Source: Clonostachys chloroleuca
Taxonomy: Eukaryota > Ascomycota > Sordariomycetes > Hypocreales > Bionectriaceae
Assembly (NCBI GenBank): GCA_037952775.1
Contig: JBANAY010000003.1
Span: forward strand, 25,482,001-25,546,000
Direction: 5' to 3'
DNA length: 64,000 nucleotides
Shown here: positions 33,425 through 45,074 of the stretch, piece after piece
How positions within the stretch are numbered: the stretch's first letter is position 1
Layout: each line of letters starts with the position of its first letter
Translations under genes and position numbers: made by a program
Notes under the pieces: model-generated
The model's database searches: none
Told to the model about the DNA's origin: nothing
Seen by the model: the letters and a program-made list of their open reading frames with translations, nothing else

Positions 33425-34540
33425 TCAAATGGGGGCGGCGACCAGAAGAAAGATTTACTATACCCGTATGGACAGGACACATACACACGACTCTACGAGG
33501 AGGAAGTACAGATTTGAAGAGGATTGTTTTTCAGGGAGCTGGATCTTGTGTCGATTCTTTATCTTATTTCTATTATGATGACGACGATGACGAACAGGGA
33601 ATGACGAGTGCAACGAATTAGCATGAAATGCACGAACAGACAGCCACGAGACGAGACAGAGACGCATTGAAATATGCGGACAGATCTAGTGACTGACAAT
33701 TGTGCGCACAGAAAATGCACATGAACAAACACAACAGAACACAAACAACAACGATGGAAGCACCGATATGTAAATTAGATAAAGATAAAAAAAATCTATA
33801 AAAATATACCATTTGATAAAAAATTCTCGCGACGCGTTCTTAGTGAAATTAATGATAAATTTGCCGTGGTCAACGCGACGAGCCCAGGGCACGTGACCAC
33901 AATGCACCATGAGAATATAATCGGCTTGCCTCTCTCACAGCCAACTTTTCCCTCTCTCCTCTCCAATTCGCCTGACAGGAACTGGTTTCTGACTGGCTCG
34001 TGGAGACATGGTGCCCCGCTTTGTATGGCCTTCACCAATGGTGGGGACAAGGCTGGCGGCCAGAGCTTTCCTTCCGGCCTGGCAAAATTTCTAGACGCTT
34101 CCGTAGTTCTAGCGGATACCTTCAATCTGCCTTCCTCACCATCCCGCCCACCTTCCCATACTAATAGACCTCCCAGCTGCTCCCCTCCCTTTAACCCAAA
34201 CCTCCCTCCTTTCAATTTGCTAGCACCTTGACACTATCGCCATCTTCGCTCTCTACCTCGCTACAGTAAGTCCTACCTACTCTTCTTTCTTGCTTACATA
34301 TCCCCTCGTGCATCATGATGATACACCAGCTGGCACCAGTCATAGAGCGACTTGTACTCCCTTTCATTGATGACTTATATATGCTGTGGTCCTCAGAGGC
34401 CTCACTGATCTGCACTCATATCTCCCATCTATCTTCGTCTTAATCATACACAATTACCGACGTTGCTAACCTGGCATCCTTGCACAGCAGAACCTACATA
34501 TCCAAATCCCCCGCGATTCCAACCCAAATTCCCGCCCACC
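33425..34540. other. Intergenic region and aha1 promoter
   Basis: The left part is A-rich and T-rich 3' flank. From about 33,940 to 34,540 the sequence is C/T-rich, as in fungal promoters and leaders. A leader intron is possible (GTAAGT after 34,264) but not provable. Confidence 0.45.
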
Positions 34541-35727
34541 ATGGTTCTTCACAACCCCAACAACTGGCACTGGGTCAACAAGGACGTGCGGGAATGGGCC
34601 AGGGAGTGGTTTACCAAGAATGCGTGCACGCTCGAAGCCAAGCAGGGCGATGTCGAGGCCAAGATCTCCAAATTGACTTCCATGGACGGTGATGTCGACG
34701 TGAGCCAGCGTAAGGGCAAGGTTATCACCATCTTTGACGTGAAGGTCGTCCTCGAGTATACTGGTAAAACTGAACTTTCTGCCCACTCTTGACTATGCAT
34801 GAACACCCCGTCGGTTGACACCTAGTCGGTAGGGTCTGCCCCCGATGCGGACGACGTATCTGGTAGCATCACCATCCCCGAGGTCGCCCATGACACCGAG
34901 GAGGATGAATACGTGGTAAGTAATAAGCTTTTCCACTTGGCCCAACATATCAGCCAAAACCTAATTAAACCTCTTGCCTCTCTGCGTAGTTCGATGTCGA
35001 TATTTTCGCCGAGTCGAAGGAGAAGCAACCCGTGAAGGACCTCGTCCGAAGTAAGCTCGTGCCCCAGCTCCGCCAGATCTTCCAGAAGCTCGCCAGCGAT
35101 CTCATCGCCGAGCACGGCAAGGACATCCAGCACGCCGAGGGCAGCAACCCCTCCAGCGGCTTCACGCCCGCCAAGGTCCACCCACAGAAGGCCGGCGACG
35201 GCACCTCGTCCTCCCAGACGACCAGCGCCCAGACCAGCGCGGGCGGCATCGTAAACACCACGACCGTGACGGACAACGAGGAGTTCCGCACGACCGCCGA
35301 GGAGGCCTACCAGACCTTCGTCGACCCCGCCCGCATCGCCGCCTTCACCCGCTCCCCGCCCAAGCTGTTCGAGGGTGCCAAGAAGGGCGGCAAGTTCGAG
35401 CTATTCGGCGGCAACGTCTCGGGCGAGTACCTCGAGCTGGAGCAGAACAAGAAGATTGTCCAGAGCTGGCGCTTGAGCCAGTGGCCCGCCGGCCACTACT
35501 CCACCCTCAAGATCGAGTTTGATCAGAACGACGTCGACCACGTCACCATCATGCGGGTTACCTGGGACGGTGTCCCCGTTGGACAGGAGGAGGTGACCAA
35601 GAGGAACTGGGTCGAATACTACGTCAAGAGCATCAAGCAAACCTTTGGGTGAGTTTCCGTCGATGCCGTCCGTGTCTTACGTTGGTGAATACTAACTCGT
35701 TCTGACAGTTTCGGCACCATTCTGTAA
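34541..35727 (+). CDS. aha1: Hsp90 co-chaperone Aha1
   Basis: Four exons, 34541-34763, 34833-34915, 34990-35648 and 35709-35727, join to 327 residues. The N-terminal NPNNWHWVNKD motif is the conserved segment through which Aha1 engages and activates the Hsp90 ATPase. The N-terminal domain (to about residue 150) is followed by a disordered linker rich in Ser, Thr and Gly. The C-terminal AHSA1-type domain contains FELFGGNVSGEYLEL and WPAGHYSTL. Aha1 is cytosolic and accelerates the Hsp90 cycle for client maturation. The last exon encodes only six residues plus the stop. Length and order match fungal Aha1, so the assignment is firm. It converges on swf1. Confidence 0.96.
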
Positions 35728-36046
35728 ATAAGAAAAAAAAACATAAAGCAAAACCGCACAATGCATAGTACGCGAGTTCTGGGTGGGGAAAGGCGGCGGC
35801 ATAAAGTCTTGTTCGGGCATTCCAAGACCTAGAAGCGTTGTAGACATGATGGATATGAGTGACTTTAGATGATAATGATTTAAGCATACATGGCCCATGA
35901 TTCGGAACTCCGTGAAGTCAACCCATTTTAATAAGTATATTACCCCCAACCGCTATTTTTTTGCCCACGACATTTTCCCCATGATATGATATACAAGTAT
36001 TCTATGCTTGAATGTACAACAGCTTTTACACCATCTTCTTTTTCTA
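35728..36046. other. Short convergent intergenic region
   Basis: These 319 bp hold the 3' ends of aha1 and swf1. A-rich sequence follows the aha1 stop. No gene is seen. Confidence 0.6.
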
Positions 36047-37436
36047 TCAGGGAGGGTGGCCACCTCCGTTTCTATGCCTGGGCCGCTCGCGCTCCGACAC
36101 GGGCTCTCGCTCCCCGAACGGCTCGCTGAGAAATATGTCGCGGAGATTGTCCCAGAATCCCAAGTCGTACAGATTGGTGACATCTGACAAACTCGTCATC
36201 TTCTCCCACGGGCCCTCGCCGGGGATCTGCTGCGCTGCATTCGGCGGCTGGCCGTGGCTCGTAGTGACCATGATCCGATCAGGCTGGACAGGCCAGCGCG
36301 TCCACGTCGGCTCCGCATACAGCTGCCTCTGCCTGTTGGAAGGGAGCGGGCGGGCAAAGGCGTAGCCGTCCCGCATGTCCTCCTTCCACTCCGACCACTT
36401 GAGGGTCTCGTTGGTCGTCGTGCCGCAGTAGATGAGGTACGTCGTGTAGGCGAGGAGGCCCCAGATGAGCGGGGAGGTGAGCATGGTGAGGAGGGTGACG
36501 GAGCCGATGCGCGTGTACCCGCGGATCCCCAGGGCCCAGATGCTGAAGTAGGTGTTCCACGACATGCCGCTGGGCCGCCAGACGGACCACTCCGGATAGA
36601 TGGACTTTTGGAACTCCGAGAGGATGGAGAGGCCCAGGAAGGTGGCGTAGGAGGTGACGACGGCCGAGGAGAGGAGCAGGAGGACGAACCAGTGGTGGTT
36701 GCCGTACCCCACGCACGAGTTGATGAAGATGCAGTGGTGGTCGGCCCGGGCGATGCAGCGCTTGCAGATGCTGCAATGCTTGGACCGAGGGGGCTTGATT
36801 AAGTTGCAAGTCTTGCACAGGCGTCCTGGATGGAAGAGCGTGAAGTCGTAAGGATACAGTGACATGTGGTAGGCATGATTCTCGGGGGTGATGTAGCCTG
36901 GGTCCGCGGCGCAGGCCTTGTAGAGAGTGAAGAACGGAGTGGGCGCCAAGACCACGATGGTGAACTTGATAAATAAGGGCACGATGGGCCATGCTGCTGG
37001 GACGAAGAGGACTTCTCCAGCGCCAAATATTACCAAGAAGAATATCTAGAAGCGAAGAGAATCAGCGCCTGGCAAAAGACGAGTTCCGAGGAGCCGGAAT
37101 GGCTTACCACAACTGTTGGGTGACGGTCAAACATCATACAGTTGAAGAACTTGACCGTCGAGGAAGTCACCCGACCAGAAGTGAGCTTCTGGTCAACATA
37201 GTACAGCGCCGCAGGAATGTGAACCCATATTAGGCGGTGCAGGCCAGCGATGGGCGTACGTCTGAAATAAACGAATTAGTACCGGTTGAGTCCAGTTCAG
37301 AAACAGCATGTCACTGGGCATCTACGAAACGGACGGCGTCTACAAACCTTAGTGCAGGTAGTCTTCCAAAGAAGGTCACAAACGTCATAAACGAGATGAC
37401 GAGAATGACAATAATAAGAGTAGTGAGGATCCCCAT
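36047..37436 (-). CDS. swf1: DHHC palmitoyltransferase Swf1
   Basis: Three exons on the minus strand, 37436-37348, 37261-37108 and 37045-36047, join to 413 residues. The first exon encodes a membrane helix (LTTLIIVILVISFMTFVTFF). The cysteine-rich domain runs from CKTCNLIKPPRSKHCSICKRC to the catalytic ADHHCIFINSCVG, with the DHHC cysteine forming the palmitoyl-enzyme. The sequence just before it (YPYDFTLFHPGRLC) is diagnostic of the Swf1 subfamily. Swf1 sits in the ER membrane and palmitoylates juxtamembrane cysteines of SNAREs and some cell-wall enzymes. Four or more membrane segments are visible. The C-terminus is polar and proline-rich. It is divergent from rap1 with 700 bp between starts. 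Confidence 0.94.
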
Positions 37437-38142
37437 GATGCCCGACTCATCAGCAGGTGTGCCTCGGTGACAAAACTGGCAGTCGTCTGAGGCGGCCTAC
37501 AGCGGAGCTGCCAGGTCAGGCGGAAGCGAGCGACTGTGAGCTAGCGCTGGCTATAAGACCATGGTCAACGGTTTGGCGGACGGGAGAGCAGTCGCTGTCT
37601 TGACGGAGGGGGGAATGACGGAGAGGGAGGATGCCGGAGAAGGGGGAATCGCAGTGCGCCCGGACTCCGCGCAGTTCAATTGGGAAGCATGAGACGAAGA
37701 CGCTGATACACACCTGTCATCTCTTTTTTTAGTGAGGCTTAGAGCATCACCAGCCTGCCACACGTGGCGGACCTGGATATGCAAGTATCCGCCATTAGCC
37801 AGTCCCGCTAAGTGCATTTCTGCAAGGACGGTCCACGTGATACCGCGCCGTGGCCATCACGCGTCCCGAAGGTCATGATCGCAAGCGCCGGTGCGCGACT
37901 GACGCAGCTCTCTTTAAAAGCCGGCATCGCCCGGCGGAGGCCGATGGCTCAAATCGCATGGTCAAGCTTCCAGTCTGCGCAAGCCATTGTTGTTGTCGCC
38001 CAAATACCGCCTAACCGCACCCCAAATGCTTGAACTCGCGACACACGAAATCCTGTTGCAACTAGACAGGTACTTACTAGGAGCCTCCAGAGTCTCCGCC
38101 ATCGCATTATTATTATTATTATTGACTTGATAGAACAAAACG
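37437..38142. promoter_or_regulatory. Divergent promoter region swf1/rap1
   Basis: No coding sequence is supported in this 0.7-kb gap. It contains a short (ATT)n microsatellite at about 38106-38123, right before the rap1 start. Promoters for both genes must lie here. Confidence 0.5.
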
Positions 38143-40538
38143 ATGGCATCGGGGATCACATATAACGGTGTCCCGAGTGAGGAAGGGGGGAAATTGTTCA
38201 AAGATGTAAAATTTTGGGTTGCACTGCGTGTACCTATGAGATCAAGATGGGTTGAACTAATCAGGGTAAGCCATCTTCCTTCCTTTGTCTCTTTGCCCTT
38301 GGAGCCGCCACCATGTACATCGACAGCTAACAATGACAGAGCAATGGTGGCTCAGTTGTCCCTTCAGAGAGGCAAGCTGACATGCTCATCGCCGATGATG
38401 CACGCAAAGACGCTCCCAAGGGCTCCTACACGTGGAAGTTCATTGAAGACTCAGTCAACTGCGGTATGGCCCAAATCAAAGACAAGTACCTCATCGGTCC
38501 CGACCCAGATCTGCCGCGGCCTGCTGCTTCGGGCACTTTGGCAAGAGGCAAACGAGTTCCCTATACTCCTGCTGACGACGCCGTGCTTGTGAAATGGGTG
38601 CTCGCCCAAGCTCACCGCGAAGAATCTAAGCTCAAGTTGTTCCAAGAGTTTGAGAGAATTGTATGTTCTTCCCTGTAGCTTTATTATCTTGCTGCTCCTC
38701 ACAACCTCCACGCAGTCGTATCACATCCAACTAACTTTGGGAAGAACTCCAGACATACCTGGCAATCGTGGCTGGATCGGTGGAATAAGAAACTAGCTCT
38801 TCTCCCAAGGGGACAGCTGGATGCCATAGCCGCCTCAGCGCCGGCCGATACAGCTGCTACTACCCATCACCCAACTCACTCTCCTCCACCACCTCCATCA
38901 GCACAGGCTCCCAAATCAAAGGGTCCCCCCAAACCATCTCCAAAGCCGGCTCCCAAATCGTCTCCCAAGAAACAGAGCACCATGGCTCGTCCCAAGGACA
39001 TCCCAGATACGATCCCGGAAACCCCTCAACGAGAACCGTCTCCAGATTTGTTGGACCACTTGTCCGATGCGTCGTCTCCCATCGCCGGGTCTGAGGAGCT
39101 AGAAAAGGAGAGGAACTTGCTTCTTGATCTCCAGACTTACGCAAGCGTCAACGGGTTACCACTAAATATTTCCCCAACAATCAAGGGTCAGCCAGTGTCT
39201 TTGTACAAGATGGTGACACTGCTCGACGGCGCAACTGACGACATAGACTGGGAAGCTATTACTCGAGGTCTGGGGTTCGACGCTTCCAGAGCAATCATCG
39301 TGCGTGCCGTTCAACAGGTATGGAATGACAATTTGAAAGACTTTTTAGAAGACGTCGAGAGTTTCGATGAGGAAGAGGAGGAACAAGAGGAAGATGAACT
39401 CGAGTTGGACCTCGATCAGGATCAGGGCGATGAACTAGAATCCCACCCAGGGTCGGAGGATTTGGCTACGCCCAGGGCAAGCAAGAAACGCCCCCTTAGT
39501 CGTCGCGAGGATGACACCTCATCGCCCAGACCTCCAAAACGAAACAGAATAGACCCATATGATGATCTCCCATCGTCACCTCCTCCCGCACAATTCCCAA
39601 GACAGAAAAGCCCTGCTCTTGGGTCTCCAATCCTCGGGTCATACACACCAGAACGGCAACTCCCCAGCAGCCGCAGAACCAGCTCAACCAACCGAAACAA
39701 TCCCACGACCCCTATCGTAAAGATGCCACAACTTCCAACTCATGAAAGCTCATACGACGTGACCCCTTCCCAGCAACTCGACCTCGAAGCACAGCACACC
39801 GAGAGCCCCGTCAAGGTCGTCAGAAGACCGCAGCACACCCACACCTCCCCAGCAGGAGACGGGAGCCCGAGACCCAGACGCCCGTCCCATCCAGCCACCG
39901 CACCTCCCGCCCCCAGATCAAATCCTCCGCCCCCCACGACCCCGAAGCCCCTACCGAAGCCCGCCAAGCGGCGGACCCTCCCAGCCTCCTTCGCCCGCAG
40001 CAACTCCCCCAAGTCGCCTCCAGCACGCCCGCCTCGCCGCTCAACGCCGCCGAGAAGACCACCATCACCTCACCCGATACCCACGACGGGCAACGACAGG
40101 AACGACACCGGCAACGTCACCCCGCGGGCGACCAACGCCCACATCTCAGAGCCCACCACCATCGAAGGGTGGGTTGAGCACTACCAGTCCCTCGGGTACA
40201 CCCACGCCATGGTCGTGAAAGCAATGACAGCCACGACCATGACCCCCGGTTGCCTCACCGCCCACGCCCTCGAGTCCTTGTCGGCTGGGAACGGCATCCC
40301 CAAGAATACCGAGGGGATATGGACCGACCGTGATGACAAGGCCCTGCGCAGCCTAATGTCTCTCGGCGAGAGGATAGAGGACGAACCCACCGATGCAGGG
40401 GAACACCAGGTACTGCAGAAGGCACTCCGCGAGCGCAGGAGGCTTTTGCATAAGCATGGCCAGCAAAGGATGGATCAGAGGGAACTGCTTTTGCAGGCGA
40501 GCGATGCGATTCCCTCTAGTTCGGGAGGAGGAAGGTAG
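38143..40538 (+). CDS. rap1: Telomere protein Rap1 (BRCT, Myb and C-terminal RCT domains)
   Basis: Exons 38143-38265, 38340-38660 and 38745-40538 join to 745 residues. The last acceptor is AAG after a CTAAC branch site. It is the only choice that keeps phase, and it gives the expected ERI-NSRHTWQSW junction. The N-terminus (residues 1-85) is BRCT-like (FKDVKFWVALRVPMRS, GGSVVP, YTWKFIEDSV). A Rap1-type Myb domain follows (RVPYTPADDAVLVKWV, TWQSWLDRW). Next come a Pro/Ser/Lys-rich linker, a second helical domain (residues about 230-310) and a long disordered acidic and proline-rich part. The C-terminus contains the RCT region (WVEHYQSLGYTHAMVVKAM, GIWTDRDD). Rap1 binds telomere complexes (through Taz1/TRF-type proteins in most filamentous fungi), controlling telomere length, silencing and meiotic clustering. 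It converges on kar5. Confidence 0.9.
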
Positions 40539-40957
40539 TAAGGCAAACCCCGGTCAATAGATCCAACAGAAATAATCAGAAGATATAATTCAAGGATTGA
40601 AAAGAAAGTGACGGATCTACTATGGCTGATATCTCATTCGCCTGTTGCCCAATCCCAGAGGTAAATCAAACTAAAGGCGCCATTCCCAATTCTCGAATCC
40701 TTACCCGATCTGTAGTTCAGATATCATTATATGATCCCAAATAATCTCGCGGCGGTAAGCCTCGATAGCGAACAATCCCATTCAACGCCCGAAATAACAA
40801 ATCATGCAAACGCGGATTGCCCAAGCCCTTTTTATTAACGATGACGGCCATTTTAAATGAGCCCAATATTCCCAATTTTGCATACCAACGACCCAGAATT
40901 ACTGGCCCCCGAGGCTCACGATTGACACGCTGTGCGAAGGTAAATGAAAGCAAGAAC
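40539..40957. other. Convergent intergenic region
   Basis: 419 bp between the stops of rap1 and kar5. No gene or repeat is seen. Confidence 0.6.
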
Positions 40958-42820
40958 TCATTGAGCTTCCTCGTCCTCAAGAGATAGAGTTTTCAGAGTG
41001 AGCCAACTAGGTGCTGCTGAAGTGGTGTTGTACGTGGTCAACAGGGGCGTCGCGACAGCCGTAGTCGCTGACTTGACAAAGATGTCAAACTGTTTGCCGA
41101 TGTTGGAAACAATATAGCCAGCAATTTCTCCTGGAATAACAGTCAGCAACCCATTTTCGCTACAGAAAACAAAAAAGAGGAATTACCCAGGGCGATCAAA
41201 GCCATATTTCTGGCCATCGAAGGAGGGAGCCTATACGAGCCCAGCATTAATGTGGCCGCAGGACAGTAAAGATATGGCCCCCAGCTCTGGATGCCAAGTC
41301 GTCTCGTTATGGAATTTTGGATCGAATCGGCGGAATTTGCCGCAGTGTAAAGTGTCACCAATATTTCCTTCGCTCGCCTCTCTGCCTCCCGAAGTTGCTC
41401 GCCTTGGTCTTCGTATCGAGAGGATATTGCGGTGACCAGCGAGTCAAGCCGATGCATTTTCTGCCACATGTCAGTAAGTCAGTGGCGCCAGTTAGCAAAT
41501 TGAGGAATGACTTACGGCCTCCACATCATCTTGTTTCTTCTCTATATCTGCAGCCCGTATTTTAGAGCTTTCCTACCTGGTGTCAGCGAATCTCTTGCAT
41601 TGCGAGACTAGGCTGTTCACTTACCAATTCCCTATGCAGCGACCCGGCAGATGCAATAGCCGCCGTTAGCGAACTCATGACGAGATCTGCCTCGTCACTT
41701 GCTTGTTTCCTCACGAGCTGCAACGCAGTCGCCTGGGCCTCGGTGATATCGTCTGTATTTTGAGTGATGGTTTGAAGCATGGTCGATAACAGGTCTTGTA
41801 GGTCTCTCGCGTCTGAGAACCCTCGGTGCAGTATTTCTTGCGCATTCTGCAAACCTGTTAGTGATGGGAACCTGTCTTCCATTCGGCCCGCAAGTCTTAC
41901 CTGCAGGGTGTGAACAAGCCCGTCGGAAACAGCGTCCTCAACCTCGCCCAGGCCTTTTTTGACAGCATCAATTCGCGGTGCGATCTCCGCCAAGTCGTCT
42001 TTGGTTCGCTGAAATGTCTCGTCCATAGACTTCAAACGAGCCTCCAAATGCGTGTCGATCTCATTGGTCAACCGAGCGAGAATATTCGTGAGTCGTTGGT
42101 ATCGTAGAATGTCGCGATCTATAGGGTTCGTCAGCATTGAACCTCTGCTCTTCTTCGGTCGCTTGCCTCACCTTTCTCGTTATCCACGCGTGCAGCATCG
42201 CAGAATCGCAGCGCTTTGTGTCGATAGCTGACCCATGTGTTCCAAGCTGAATCCGACTGCGCCAGCCCTTCGAGGCACTTGTCTATCTCGACCGATGAGA
42301 CATGTAGCTGAGGTGTGGACGGGATGGCTATTCTGGCAAGCGCGGTCTCGCGAAAGTTTGCGCAACTAGAAGGGATGGTGAAGCTGCCTCTCTCGAGATC
42401 GCATATAGCCAAACTTGCGGCATACGAGTCAACAAAGTCTCTTGCGGCTCTTCCACTATCCGTCAGAACAGTGGCTTCGTTCTTTCCATCTAGGATTTGG
42501 CAGTGACTAACAAGAAGGCGGGCGGCGTTGCGGTGGCAGAGGGGCTCGGACTCGAGATCTTGCAACTCGCTAAGCACTGTCGCATACATATCGGTGAGGG
42601 AGTCGTCAATCTGGTGAACCTCGCGCAATTCGGAGTTTCTCAGCAGCGAGTTAGCTGCTCCTAAACACAGGTTAACTAAAGAGCTAGGCGTTGAGCCAGA
42701 TTCCCGCTTCTTACCATTGAGCCGACGACTACCCCAAGAAAAGGCATAAGCATTCGTCAAAGTGCATAGATATATTACTATGCGACCGAGAAGGGCGGCT
42801 CGTGAGACCGAGAGTCGCAT
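40958..42820 (-). CDS. kar5: Nuclear fusion (karyogamy) protein Kar5/Tht1
   Basis: Seven exons on the minus strand, 42820-42715, 42660-42172, 42118-41901, 41846-41625, 41572-41516, 41460-41187 and 41130-40958, join in phase to 512 residues. A signal peptide opens the protein ([18 protein letters not shown]). A Cys-containing lumenal region follows ([21 protein letters not shown]), then [23 protein letters not shown], which is characteristic of the Kar5 family. Long coiled-coil stretches come next, and the end is a hydrophobic hairpin ([29 protein letters not shown]). Kar5 is an ER and nuclear-envelope glycoprotein required for fusion of haploid nuclei at mating. It is normally induced by pheromone signalling. 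The intron after exon 1 is a multiple of three and stop-free, so the long frame alone is misleading. Confidence 0.9.
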
Positions 42821-44876
42821 TATGGGGTCTGGTGCTTTGCTTCCCCGTTCCGGAGAGACAACTAGAGCGCAATGTGAGAGGATGTATCAAATGGGGCCCA
42901 TGGCGAAAAGTCCAAGAGGTTCTTGCAAAATGGTGGGGGGTGGGTAGTAAATGTGAACGAAATGGTATGCGAAAGCCCAGGAAATACTGTGTTGCTGCTG
43001 GTGTGGTAGTTTTGCGGGGGAAAGAGCGCCCGGATGTTGAGCAGGAAGGAGCTAGGTCAGGTGTTGAAGCCGAGGAAGGAGGTACCTTGATTTGCGAATG
43101 ACGTGCCAAAGCCTCGGACATTTCTTGGGGAAACACCTACAGTCTGCAGCTGCAGCACAAGAAGAGTCGAGCTATGGGCGTGGAGGCAACAGATGGAAGG
43201 TGGCAGACTGCTGCCCAGCGCACATGCCGCTACATCTCACCCGACTACCTTCAGGTTGCCTTCAGCTACCTCGTCCAGGCAGTGGGAACCTACCTCAGGT
43301 ACCAACAGGCACTATCGCACCGGACCGGTCGGTCAGCTTTTCTCTTTCCTCAGCACCGAACTGGAGGCATCTGTGGGCACCTTAGGTAGGTGGTCTGAGC
43401 TAGAGGCTGCCCGAACGCATGTACGAAGCTGCAAATCAGCCCTCACTAGCTAGTTCCCAGTCATGCATATATCCAACAACGGAACTACGAAATGGGGAAT
43501 CTACTGATATCTGACACCCATTATGGTTTCCCCTACTTCCTGTCTAGCCTACCTGGGTAAGGGAACGGAAACTACCTCTCATGCACCTCGTTACTCGCCT
43601 GACCTTGCAGGAGGGTCCTGCTGTTACGTGGTAGCATTCCGGGCAGAAAATATTCATTCAATGGAGGCCTATTCATGGAACACGATGTCCAGCGTTAGAA
43701 ACCCGAAATTTTTGGCCCCCGCCTGATGCTTGGAGTGAAGTCCGGTCTTCACTTTCGACATCCATGGATTGAGTTCGGAAAATCGCGCCATGAATCAACA
43801 CCTAGCAACCCAATCCTCTGTCTTTAGACAGTCCCCTTGCTGTTCGCACAAGATGAAGAATGGAGGATGCAGCTTCACGGAGGAAACCACCTACGTCCAG
43901 TTATCTGGCAATCCGTGTGCTACCTCCTCTTGAAGGGTTAGCGGAGCTGCCGCCAAAGTCGATCCGACTGGCTTATGCCTCCATCAAGGCTCACTTACAT
44001 ATCCAGTGGCTTGCTTCTTTTGTGCATCAAGCAGGGAATCAAAGTATCAATGCATAATGGAGGCTTGACACAGGTGTGTGCAGGGCGTCCTCACTCGACT
44101 AATGAGAAGAGTCGGCCAACAATCGGCCGTGGTTGAAGAACTAACATCCTAGACATGGAGCCATACGACCAACCCTCGACCCACACTGTGGTCATACCCA
44201 TTTGAAATCTCAACGGCCATTGAGGAGCGGCCGCGACCCTCTCTCACCACGCACCCTCCGGCGGGAGAGAGCTCGTATGCTTATCACAGCTGCCGAAGCT
44301 GTTTCCCAGGATCCGACACAAGCCTGCTCACTTTCCGCTCCGATTACGCTATCAGCCGACGAGACAACAGTGCAGCACCTAAGCGAACAACCGCCGATAA
44401 AGACGCGGGGCGTGCCACCCCAAGCCCTTCCAATCTCTCTTTTTGTCATTTTCTAGATACCTTGAAATGGAAGAACTCATGTGTTGAAGCCTCAACACAC
44501 TTCCAAGCCCCAATTGCGTGTCGCTGTTACTAGACAGCCGGATCTTTTCATCCACACTGCATGGTGGTATGAGGCTTGGAACAATTCGACGAATACCTAG
44601 ATCACGATATCAGAACTTCATTTGTTTGTCAATCACTTATTTATTTGCTTCTAATCAATTCTCTCGTTCTTCTGAGTACGAATATAAAAGGGAATGGGGC
44701 CTTTCCCGCTATCTCTCGAGTTTCTTCACCATACTACAACGTCAATCTCAGTCGTACATACCAAAAAGCAGCCGAGCACTTCTGGAGTGTTCATGTCAAA
44801 TATCTACTCGCTCACGGAAACTTTATCTCTTCCGACGCCTTCCAATAACGATAATTACAATCATTCGACCATCATC
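42821..44876. other. Intergenic region, 2.1 kb
   Basis: Holds the kar5 promoter on the left. Several 60-120-codon frames occur (for example 43103-43453) but overlap each other and lack family resemblance. No repeat structure stands out. Confidence 0.45.
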
Positions 44877-45074
44877 ATGTGCACTCAGGTGGACTACCTA
44901 TGGACCTGTGGCCATCAAGGATATTATGAGACAGACAGGTGCAAGCTTTTTCTCAATGGATGCTTAGGGCCAGGACCTCTTCATAGAGTTTTGCCTATGA
45001 AAGAGAAATGCAGCGACTGCAAAACGAGAGACATGATATCTCAGATTACGCCCAATCAGGGGAGCATGGCATGA
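44877..45074 (+). CDS. Small Cys/His-rich hypothetical protein
   Basis: A 65-residue intronless frame beginning at an ATG in good context (ATCATCATG). The pattern CTQ-x5-WTCGH near the start, then CKLFLNGC and KCSDCKTRD, resembles short fungal proteins that carry a CGH motif and paired cysteines and may bind zinc. No function is known to me. It stands alone in a gene-poor stretch, so the start and reality of the gene are uncertain. Confidence 0.5.
   Translation: MCTQVDYLWTCGHQGYYETDRCKLFLNGCLGPGPLHRVLPMKEKCSDCKTRDMISQITPNQGSMA

Noticed and set aside
36254..36802. 182-codon plus-strand frame opposite swf1
   Set aside because: Antisense of the DHHC protein; Arg/Asp/Glu-rich shadow composition.
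43103..43453. 116-codon frame upstream of kar5
   Set aside because: Two other frames are equally open there and none looks conserved.
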